DNA of 7,553 nt from the NCBI GenBank assembly GCA_016209665.1, contig JACQVT010000464.1, forward strand, positions 1 through 7,553, given 5' to 3'. The DNA comes from Planctomycetota bacterium. GTDB taxonomy: Bacteria > Planctomycetota > Phycisphaerae > UBA1845 > PWPN01. The notes below the pieces were generated by a model, which did not search any database, had not been told where the DNA came from, and worked only from the letters and a program-made list of their open reading frames with translations. How positions within the stretch are numbered: the stretch's first letter is position 1; each line of letters begins with the position of its first letter. Positions 1 through 4,911 of the stretch are shown in pieces. The translations under genes and the position numbers were made by a program.

Positions 1-267
1 CCCCAGGTACCCAACCCGGATCTGATTATCGAGGAGATGCGCTTCAACGTGCCTGGCCAGGAGGTTGTAAGTGTTCCTTTAGGAACCTGGATCCATAGCA
101 CGTACCTGATTCGCCTGGAGCCCAACCCGGACTTCGAGATCGTCCTCGTCTCGGGCTCCATCACGGTGGACCAGCTTGTCATCGATACCATCTGCTACCC
201 CGAGCCGGCATCGCTGATGCTACTGGGCCTCGGTGGCACACTCCTCCTGCGGCGTCGCCGCGGGTGA
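1..267 (+). CDS. PEP-CTERM sorting domain protein, 3' end only
   Basis: The frame is open from base 1 to the TGA at 265-267, giving the last 88 residues; the start and any signal peptide lie outside the window. The C-terminus has the PEP-CTERM plan: a Pro-Glu-Pro motif (within CYPEPAS), a hydrophobic stretch (LMLLGLGGTLLL) and a basic tail (RRRRG). In this family the tail is recognised and processed by an exosortase so that the protein is placed at the cell surface or exported. The preceding beta-rich stretch (LEPNPDFEIV, then VIDTICYPEP) closely matches the complete gene downstream: I count 38 identities over the last 60 residues, so the two are tandem paralogues. The mature domain itself has no function I can name. 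A strong hairpin follows the gene at 335-366. The exosortase is not in this window. Confidence 0.85.
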   Translation, partial: PQVPNPDLIIEEMRFNVPGQEVVSVPLGTWIHSTYLIRLEPNPDFEIVLVSGSITVDQLVIDTICYPEPASLMLLGLGGTLLLRRRRG

Positions 268-334
268 TCACCCCCGCCTCGTGGCGATAATACGTCACGA
301 CGCGGTTCTGATGAACTCAGTGATTGAAGCATAC

Positions 335-371
335 GAACAGGCATCCCGGAGATGGGATGCCTGTTCTATTT
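335..371 (+). terminator. Rho-independent-type terminator after the first PEP-CTERM gene
   Basis: A perfect 13-bp inverted repeat, GAACAGGCATCCC (335-347) and GGGATGCCTGTTC (354-366), encloses a 6-nt loop and is followed by TATTT. The T run is short, so termination strength is uncertain, but the position, 68 nt past the TGA of the first gene and upstream of the next promoter, fits a transcript end. A second, weaker candidate lies at 392-425, where a bulged GTG/CCGG stem is followed by six T's. Confidence 0.7.
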
Positions 372-417
372 CGGAGCAACCCCTAATCCGTGGTGCTCAA
401 CCGGCAAGTCCCGGCAC

Positions 418-463
418 AATTTTTTCTGATTTTGCTTGCCATTACCGGAACAGAGGTTATCAT
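418..463 (+). promoter_or_regulatory. Sigma70-like promoter for the second PEP-CTERM gene
   Basis: TTGCCA (436-441; 5 of 6 to TTGACA) and TATCAT (458-463; 5 of 6 to TATAAT) are separated by 16 nt. An A/T-rich block (418-433) sits immediately upstream of the -35 in otherwise GC-rich DNA and could act as an UP element. Transcription would start near 470, about 12 nt before the first Shine-Dalgarno site. Prediction by eye only. Confidence 0.55.
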
Positions 464-472
464 GTTGGTTGA

Positions 473-507
473 GTACCCGGCAGGAGGGCTAGCATGTCTC
501 CGGGTAC
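473..507 (+). promoter_or_regulatory. 5' leader hairpin displaying a Shine-Dalgarno site and ATG in its loop
   Basis: GTACCCGG (473-480) and CCGGGTAC (500-507) are perfect 8-bp complements. The 19-nt loop between them holds AGGAGG (482-487) and, 6 nt later, an ATG (494) in frame with the PEP-CTERM gene. If the transcript starts near 470, this stem-loop would be at its very 5' end. It could stabilise the mRNA or tune use of the upstream start. I do not recognise it as a known riboswitch class. Confidence 0.4.
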
Positions 508-559
508 CTGGGAGAGGCTCTTGGGAATCTGGCAGGGTGTTAATAGGAGGAGGTGGAGA

Positions 560-1201
560 ATGCGGTCTCCGAACACTCTCGTTTTAGCGGCTAGTTTGAT
601 CATCGTGGTTTTTGTCGGGCCGGCGATGGCGGATGATTTGTATCCGCCCTCCTGGCGCGGGCAGAACGGAACCACGATGCAGGTGTGGGAGTTCTCTGAC
701 CCGAACCCCACGCCCCCGCCGGACCCGATGGTGAATCCATACGGCACGCCGCAAGCACAGGTGTGGACCGGCATCGGGCACGGCTGGATGGATGAGTGGG
801 GGAACAGCCAAGGCATGTGGCCGTTGTCAGGCACGATCGAAATCTGGATTCCCAATCGCCCGCAGCCCCTCCCGTTCAAGGACATCTGGGTTCAGCTCAC
901 GTGGACCAAGCAGGTTTCCAGCAGCAGGCCGAAAGTCTGGGAATTCGCGTCAGGGGTCATCGGAACCGAGGTTCAGAGGACCGTTCTCGGCCCGACTGGC
1001 TTGCCTGCACCGTATGACACCTGGTACCACTCAGTCTTTCTGATCCACCTGGAGCCGAACCCCTATTGGGAGATCGTGAAGGTCGATGGCACGCTCGTGG
1101 TGGACGAGATCGTGGTCGACACCATCTGCTACCCCGAGCCGGCGACGGCAGGCCTGCTGCTTCTAGGCGGCTTGGCCCTGCTCCGCCGCCGCAAGGCGTA
1201 G
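560..1201 (+). CDS. PEP-CTERM sorting domain protein, complete
   Basis: A 213-residue secreted protein. Residues 1-24 form a signal peptide with an N-terminal Arg, a hydrophobic core around residues 7-20 and a likely cut after Ala-Met-Ala before DDLYPP. The mature part contains a WRGQNGTTMQVWEF stretch (about 32-45) and a beta-rich region rich in Trp and Pro. The PEP-CTERM tail is at about 190-213: CYPEPA, hydrophobic helix, RRRKA. Known family members are handled by an exosortase and end up at the surface or in the matrix; the specific role here is unknown. The start at 560 has AGGAGGT at 548-554, five nt away, and gives a normal-length signal peptide. An in-frame ATG at 494 also has AGGAGG (482-487) and would add 22 residues, WERLLGIWQGVNRRRWR among them. 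I prefer 560 because codons 494-559 look unlike coding DNA of this genome. The gene is a paralogue of the partial gene at 1-267, with its own promoter and terminator. Confidence 0.88.
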   Translation: MRSPNTLVLAASLIIVVFVGPAMADDLYPPSWRGQNGTTMQVWEFSDPNPTPPPDPMVNPYGTPQAQVWTGIGHGWMDEWGNSQGMWPLSGTIEIWIPNRPQPLPFKDIWVQLTWTKQVSSSRPKVWEFASGVIGTEVQRTVLGPTGLPAPYDTWYHSVFLIHLEPNPYWEIVKVDGTLVVDEIVVDTICYPEPATAGLLLLGGLALLRRRKA

Positions 1202-1230
1202 CCGAGACCGGCGGACTCAAGAACAAGCGC

Positions 1231-1274
1231 AGGGGCGGTCGCTGTCGGATGGAGGCGACCGCCCCTTTCCTTTT
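1231..1274 (+). terminator. Rho-independent terminator after the second PEP-CTERM gene
   Basis: A perfect 12-bp stem, AGGGGCGGTCGC (1231-1242) and GCGACCGCCCCT (1255-1266), encloses a 12-nt loop and is followed by TTCCTTTT. It lies 29 nt past the TAG stop. Confidence 0.85.
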
Positions 1275-1493
1275 ACGCCGAGGACTCTCAGGCTGGCATG
1301 CCCTGAGAACGTGTGTGAGAAGGCCTTTCCGAACCGCGCCCGTGAAGCGAACTGCGGCGGACAGCGCCGGGGGGGCAGAATGCCGCCCCCTCACGGTCGC
1401 GGTTCCGACAAGCCTGGGGCTCCTCACCCACCCTCTGAGAATCGCCCGCCGGGCGACGGCGAGGGCATGAACTTGCCGGCCACAGCGGCGGGA
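1275..1493. other. Gap between convergent genes with GC-rich hairpins, no gene seen
   Basis: I see no credible coding sequence here. Three inverted repeats are visible. TCTCAGG/CCTGAGA lies at 1286-1308. A very GC-rich stem at 1369-1390 has nine pairs with one bulged G and a GAA loop. TCGCCC/GGGCGA lies at 1442-1456 with a 3-nt loop. The last is 38 nt past the stop of the minus-strand kinase gene, and read on that strand it is followed by TTCTC, so it may be a weak terminator for that operon. None has a proper T run. Confidence 0.4.
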
Positions 1494-2450
1494 TCAGGAA
1501 ACGTGGCGGACCTGGACGTCCGGCCGGATGCGGTCGACCGCAGCACGCTCGAAGCGGGCGGGCTCGTCGGTCAGAGCCGCCGCCGCTGAGATCGTGACCG
1601 CTTCGCGAAGGGCCGCCTCCACGTCCCCATCGCTGCTCATCAGACCTGCGAGAAAGCCCGCCATGACCGCGTCACCGCAGCCCACCGTGCTTCGCACCTG
1701 GTCCTCGGGAACAACGGCCTGGGCGTGCAGTGCCCGTCCATCGGCGAAGCAGTAGGCGCCGCGGCGGCCCATGGTGACGAGGACGACAGGGATCCGCTCG
1801 TTCAACTTCCGACCCTCTCGGATGACCGTCGGCTCGTCGGGCGCCGCACCACCCAGCAGCTCGCCCAACTCCATTTCGTTCGGCTTGATCAGCCAGACAT
1901 CGCGCTGCACCGCCAGCCGCAACGGCTCCCCCGCGATGTCGACGGCAACCGACGCTCCCCTGGCCAGGCAGGAGCGGATCAGGTCGCTCCAGACCTCCAT
2001 CGACAATCCGGGGGGCAACGACCCCGTGAACACGACAAGCGAGTCCTGCTCGACCACAGTGGGCAGCAGGTCCAACAATCGGCGCACATCGGCCGAATCG
2101 ACCGAAGGACCCGCGTCGCGGATATGTGTCTCGTGATGACCGACGGGGTCGATGATCGTGATGTTCTCCCGCGTCGAGCCGGTGATCGGCAGGAAGCACG
2201 CCTTCACCCCCGCCGACTGCATGGCCTCATGGAACAGGTCGAATGCGTTCATACCGACCCAGCCGATGGCGGTGCTGCGGATTCCCAGGTCGGCCAACGC
2301 CCGGGCGAGGTTGATCGCCTTGCCGGCCGGCTTGCGGACGCGGAGATGCCCCTGCTGATGACCGCCAACCCGGAACGCCGGCACCTCGATGATCCGGTCG
2401 ATCGTCGGATTCAGCGTGACCGTCACGATGGACCTGAACCGGGCTTTCAT
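1494..2450 (-). CDS. PfkB-family hexose-phosphate kinase, 1-phosphofructokinase type
   Basis: A 318-residue cytosolic kinase, normal length for the FruK/LacC branch of the PfkB (ribokinase-like) family. Such enzymes use ATP to phosphorylate fructose 1-phosphate to fructose 1,6-bisphosphate, or tagatose 6-phosphate in LacC. Visible motifs in order are: VTLNPTIDRII near the N-terminus; the first PfkB signature AGKAINLA (42-49), with a Gly at the expected distance; ENITIIDP (95-102); GSLPPG (143-148); KPNEMELGELLG (189-200); VTMGRRGAYC (225-234); and the ATP/catalytic motif STVGCGDAVMAGFL (254-267) with Asp260 as the likely base. The Cys in GCGD replaces the usual Ala or Ser. The start overlaps the stop of the upstream lipoprotein gene as ATGA (2450-2447), so translation is probably coupled; no strong Shine-Dalgarno site precedes it. 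No PTS transporter gene is nearby, so the true substrate is not settled by context. Confidence 0.88.
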   Translation of the reverse strand: MKARFRSIVTVTLNPTIDRIIEVPAFRVGGHQQGHLRVRKPAGKAINLARALADLGIRSTAIGWVGMNAFDLFHEAMQSAGVKACFLPITGSTRENITIIDPVGHHETHIRDAGPSVDSADVRRLLDLLPTVVEQDSLVVFTGSLPPGLSMEVWSDLIRSCLARGASVAVDIAGEPLRLAVQRDVWLIKPNEMELGELLGGAAPDEPTVIREGRKLNERIPVVLVTMGRRGAYCFADGRALHAQAVVPEDQVRSTVGCGDAVMAGFLAGLMSSDGDVEAALREAVTISAAAALTDEPARFERAAVDRIRPDVQVRHVS

Positions 2451-3085
2451 CTGGGGGCCCCCCGTTGAGCCCGCTCAGGGGGTGGAGAATCCGCAGGCTG
2501 ATCCGGCCGCTCGGCCGGGGGGCTCTGTTCGGTGCGGTCCGCGGCCGGGCGAGTCGAGTCCGAAGCCGAAGCCGGAGCCGCAGACTCCACGTCCCAGGCC
2601 GGCAGGGGCAGGCAGAACCGCTCGCCGGCCCGCTCGCACCGCAGTACCCCTCGCACGGCGTGGTCGCGGAGCAGTTCCGCCATGACCGTGAAACATCCGG
2701 TCTCGGCGGGCTGACACGGTTCCAGCGGAACCTGCTGCGGCCCAGTCGAGCTTGCCAGCCAGACCACACCGCTCTGGACACCTGTCAACGGTGCGGACCG
2801 GGCGTCCCGGAAGCGAACGCGGGCCGCCTCCTCACCTGCCTCATGCTCCCACTCCATTGAACCCGCGCGGTGAGGGAGCGCCATCCGAGGGATGGCGACC
2901 GGCTGACTCGCCGGCTGCGATCCGGCGGGCGCCTCGTTCTCCCGCGACTCGGCGAGCCGTCTGGCCGCCTCGCGCAGCTCGGCCGCCGAGGGCAGCTCGT
3001 CCTCCTCCCGGCACGCGATCATGAGCAGGGGCGGCAGCACGAGAAGCATCGACCAGCGCGGACCCGAAAGCCTCATCGGCGGCAT
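2447..3085 (-). CDS. Predicted lipoprotein of unknown function, coupled to the PfkB kinase
   Basis: A 212-residue product I do not recognise. The N-terminus (basic RLSGPR, then hydrophobic MLLVLPPLLMIA) ends at Cys25 in a lipobox-like LLMIAC, so a lipid-anchored protein is likely; Met at -3 makes the lipobox imperfect. After it comes a short charged helix (SAAELREAARRLAESREN, about 33-50). A central domain of about 75-165 follows, with four cysteines (124, 131, 150, 158) that could pair as disulfides outside the cytoplasm. The tail of about 45 residues is Pro/Ala-rich and probably disordered. The start at 3085 follows AGGA by 4 nt. An ATG at 3076 is also possible and gives a tidier signal peptide; an earlier TTG at 3112 is less likely. 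Its TGA overlaps the kinase ATG as ATGA, so the two form an operon and it is the first gene. Confidence 0.7.
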   Translation of the reverse strand: MPPMRLSGPRWSMLLVLPPLLMIACREEDELPSAAELREAARRLAESRENEAPAGSQPASQPVAIPRMALPHRAGSMEWEHEAGEEAARVRFRDARSAPLTGVQSGVVWLASSTGPQQVPLEPCQPAETGCFTVMAELLRDHAVRGVLRCERAGERFCLPLPAWDVESAAPASASDSTRPAADRTEQSPPAERPDQPADSPPPERAQRGAPR

Positions 3086-3112
3086 TGTATCCTGCCCGCT
3101 CCCCCCATCCAA
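3084..3112 (-). promoter_or_regulatory. Candidate promoter for the lipoprotein-kinase operon
   Basis: On the minus strand TTGGAT (3112-3107; 3 of 6 to the -35 consensus) is followed after 17 nt by TACAAT (3089-3084; 5 of 6 to TATAAT). The -10 overlaps the ATG at 3085 and would place the transcript start at about 3077-3076, on the second ATG. This conflicts with use of the ATG at 3085, so either the promoter or that start is wrong, or transcription begins further upstream. Confidence 0.3.
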
Positions 3113-3205
3113 CGGGCGTTGGTCCTACGTTGGCGCGACCCCCTACGATGGTGAGGCGGGAGGCAGGCGGAACCCGGCCTTCTCTCCGGGATACGGGAGA
3201 CTCGA

Positions 3206-3499
3206 ATGGAAGTTCTCACCGATCAGGAAATCGACGGGCTGCTGGCGAAGCTGCCGGAATGGAAACGCGAGGACCACCACGGCCAGCACGGCATTGCCAG
3301 AACCTTCACGACCGGCAACTTCCTCGCAGGCCTGGGCTTCGTGACGCGGGTCGCCGTGCTGGCCGAGGCGGCGAATCATCACCCCGACATCGTCCTGAGG
3401 TACCCGAGGGTCACTGTTTTCCTCACCACGCATGATGCCGGCGGCCTGACGCAGAAGGACTTCGACTTGGCGGGACAGATCGACCGACTCGGGGCGTGA
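3206..3499 (+). CDS. Pterin-4a-carbinolamine dehydratase (PCD/DCoH family)
   Basis: A 97-residue cytosolic enzyme of full family length. It dehydrates 4a-hydroxytetrahydropterin to quinonoid dihydropterin, recycling the cofactor of aromatic amino acid hydroxylases such as phenylalanine hydroxylase. The family signature is present without a gap: Glu54, three residues, His58-His59-Pro60, five residues, Tyr66, nine residues, His76, eight residues, Asp85. The three histidines are the ones that matter for catalysis in the family. The start at 3206 has GGAG at 3196-3199, 6 nt away. The gene is divergent from the lipoprotein operon and convergent with the thioredoxin gene, so it is probably transcribed alone; only a weak promoter candidate (TTGGTC 3119-3124, TACGAT 3144-3149, spacing 19) is visible. 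No hydroxylase gene is in the window. Some bacteria carry PCD without one, so its role here may be different. Confidence 0.93.
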   Translation: MEVLTDQEIDGLLAKLPEWKREDHHGQHGIARTFTTGNFLAGLGFVTRVAVLAEAANHHPDIVLRYPRVTVFLTTHDAGGLTQKDFDLAGQIDRLGA

Positions 3500-3558
3500 T
3501 GAATGTCGTGGCTGACAGCTCCCCTCTGAGCTATCTCGTCCGCATCGGCTGTGTCGAC

Positions 3559-4755
3559 TTACTTCTGATACTCTTCCAGGGCTTGCTTGAGGTGGGGCTC
3601 CAGCCGCTCGTCCTTGTTCAGGGCCAGAGCCTTCTTGGCGAGGTCGATCGCCTGCTCGCGCTTGCCCGTCTTGAACAGGGCCAGGGCGTAGGTGTCCAGG
3701 ACCGACGGGTCCTGCTCGCTGGTGAGGCGGTTGGCGGCCTCGGCGGCGCTGAGGGCCAGGTTCAGGTCGCGGTCCTTGAGGGCCGGACTGGTGAGAATCT
3801 GCCACGCCAGTTCCTCGATGATTCTCGGCTCACTGGTCTTGACGACCGCCTGGCCCAGCTCGGCCGACCGCCGGCGGGCCTCGTCGGTGGCGGGTTGGGT
3901 CGCGGTGACCGCCTGGACGCTGCGGAAATAGTCGTGCATCAGCTTGCGGGCCTTGTCCGAAGGCTGCCGGTCTCCGGACTGATACGCGGCCTCGGCGGCA
4001 CGAGCCGCCAGGTCCAGGTCGCGGGACTCGATGCCCGGCATCAGCATGATCTCCCACGAGAACCGGTTCAGAAGCTCCGGCCTGCCCACGCCTTTCTGAA
4101 CGATCGCCTCGCCGGTTTGCCGGGCCCGCTGGGCGATCCGCTCACGCTCCCGCTGGTCCCGAGTGACGTTCCATTTCTCGACCAGGCCGAAATAGTCGGC
4201 GGCCATCCGGGCCGCCTGGGCGGCTTCCTTCTCCGCCTTGATGTCGAACTTGCCCGCCACGATGCGGTCCAGCACCGTCTCCAGATCGCCGTCCGGGTGG
4301 CCGTGCCAGGTGACCACCCCGTTTTTGTCGACCACAAACGCGTACGGTATCCCGTTGATCCCGAACGCATCCATGTACGCCCGCCCGGTGGCCCCACGGT
4401 TGTCGCTGGCGACGATGTAGTCCATCCGGGTGCCCATCGACTTGACGAACGGCTCAACAACGGATGCCGGCTCGTCGCTCACACCCACGAACACGACGTT
4501 CTTGTCGCGGAACTTCTTCTGCATCTCGCTGAGGTGCGGGATACCAACCAGGCATGGCGGGCACCAAGTCGCCCAGAACTCGATGACGTAGATGTTCTTG
4601 CCCTTGCCGGCCGCCAGGTCCGCTCGGCCGCCTTTGACCCACGTGCCGACGTTCAGCGACGGGGCCGGGTCACCAATCTCCTTGGCGGCCTGCGCCGGCA
4701 GCCAGGTCACCACGGCACACAGAGCGGCGGCCGGCACGGCGATTCTGCGATTCAT
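3559..4755 (-). CDS. Exported TlpA/ResA-like thioredoxin with helical repeat tail
   Basis: A 398-residue protein, much longer than the 150-200 residues usual for TlpA/ResA. Residues 1-23 are a signal peptide (MNRR, hydrophobic core, Ala-Gln-Ala cut). The thioredoxin fold spans about 27-165: IGDPAPSLNVGTW at its start, the WCPPC redox site with Cys65 and Cys68, and the cis-proline in GIPYAFVVDKNG (Pro137). It probably works as a thiol-disulfide reductase or oxidase in the periplasm. Residues from about 170 on are alpha-helical. Two copies of one unit are visible around 212-262 and 298-348, and the end (349-398, DTYALALFKTGKREQAIDLA) looks like a TPR. I chose 4755 because GGAG lies 6 nt upstream; the ATG at 4785 has GGAGG directly abutting it. 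No cytochrome c maturation gene is nearby, so the partner is unknown. Confidence 0.88.
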   Translation of the reverse strand: MNRRIAVPAAALCAVVTWLPAQAAKEIGDPAPSLNVGTWVKGGRADLAAGKGKNIYVIEFWATWCPPCLVGIPHLSEMQKKFRDKNVVFVGVSDEPASVVEPFVKSMGTRMDYIVASDNRGATGRAYMDAFGINGIPYAFVVDKNGVVTWHGHPDGDLETVLDRIVAGKFDIKAEKEAAQAARMAADYFGLVEKWNVTRDQRERERIAQRARQTGEAIVQKGVGRPELLNRFSWEIMLMPGIESRDLDLAARAAEAAYQSGDRQPSDKARKLMHDYFRSVQAVTATQPATDEARRRSAELGQAVVKTSEPRIIEELAWQILTSPALKDRDLNLALSAAEAANRLTSEQDPSVLDTYALALFKTGKREQAIDLAKKALALNKDERLEPHLKQALEEYQK

Positions 4756-4802
4756 CTCGTGCTCCAGGTTGCGGTGTGGCGGCATCCTCCACTCGCGGCC
4801 CT

Positions 4803-4832
4803 ATTGTAAGGCCGGCAGGCCGTTCCGCCCAA
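4803..4832 (-). promoter_or_regulatory. Candidate promoter for the TlpA-like gene
   Basis: On the minus strand TTGGGC (4832-4827; 3 of 6 to consensus) and TACAAT (4808-4803; 5 of 6) are spaced by 18 nt. The transcript would start near 4796, leaving a leader of about 40 nt before the ATG at 4755 and excluding most of the context needed for a longer leader. Prediction by eye only. Confidence 0.4.
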
Positions 4833-4911
4833 CCTCGTCGCCGCCCGCCGGACATGGTACATTGCTGCCCACCGCCGACCGTGCCGCCACCAATGGAACG
4901 AGTGACAGGGT

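Noticed and set aside
276..300. GATAAT near 285-290 as a promoter -10
   Set aside because: No acceptable -35 lies 16-19 nt upstream, and it would be followed directly by the 335-366 hairpin with no gene between.
470..560. A riboswitch in the leader of the complete PEP-CTERM gene
   Set aside because: Beyond the 8-bp hairpin I cannot match the leader to the conserved core of any riboswitch class I know, such as the cyclic-di-GMP type.
1725..2468. A 247-codon plus-strand ORF opposite the kinase
   Set aside because: Antisense to a kinase with all its PfkB motifs; the product is Arg/Asp/Gln-rich with no recognisable feature.
2560..2590. A short tandem repeat of GAAGCC-like units
   Set aside because: It is only two to three imperfect units within the Ala/Ser/Pro-rich tail of the lipoprotein and is explained by low-complexity coding.
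2465..2860. Plus-strand ORFs opposite the lipoprotein gene as the real coding strand
   Set aside because: The minus-strand frame has a signal peptide, a lipobox-like Cys and an ATGA overlap with the kinase; the plus-strand frames have none of these, though the low-complexity Pro-rich end makes strand choice there less certain.
3517..3532. AGCTC/GAGCT hairpin between the convergent dehydratase and thioredoxin genes as a two-way terminator
   Set aside because: Only five pairs and no T run on either strand; too weak to call.
3496..4809. A 437-codon open frame on the plus strand, longer than most real genes here
   Set aside because: It is fully antisense to the TlpA-like gene, whose motifs (signal peptide, WCPPC, cis-Pro) are unmistakable. 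Its product has no recognisable motif and is the usual result of high-GC codon structure read on the opposite strand.
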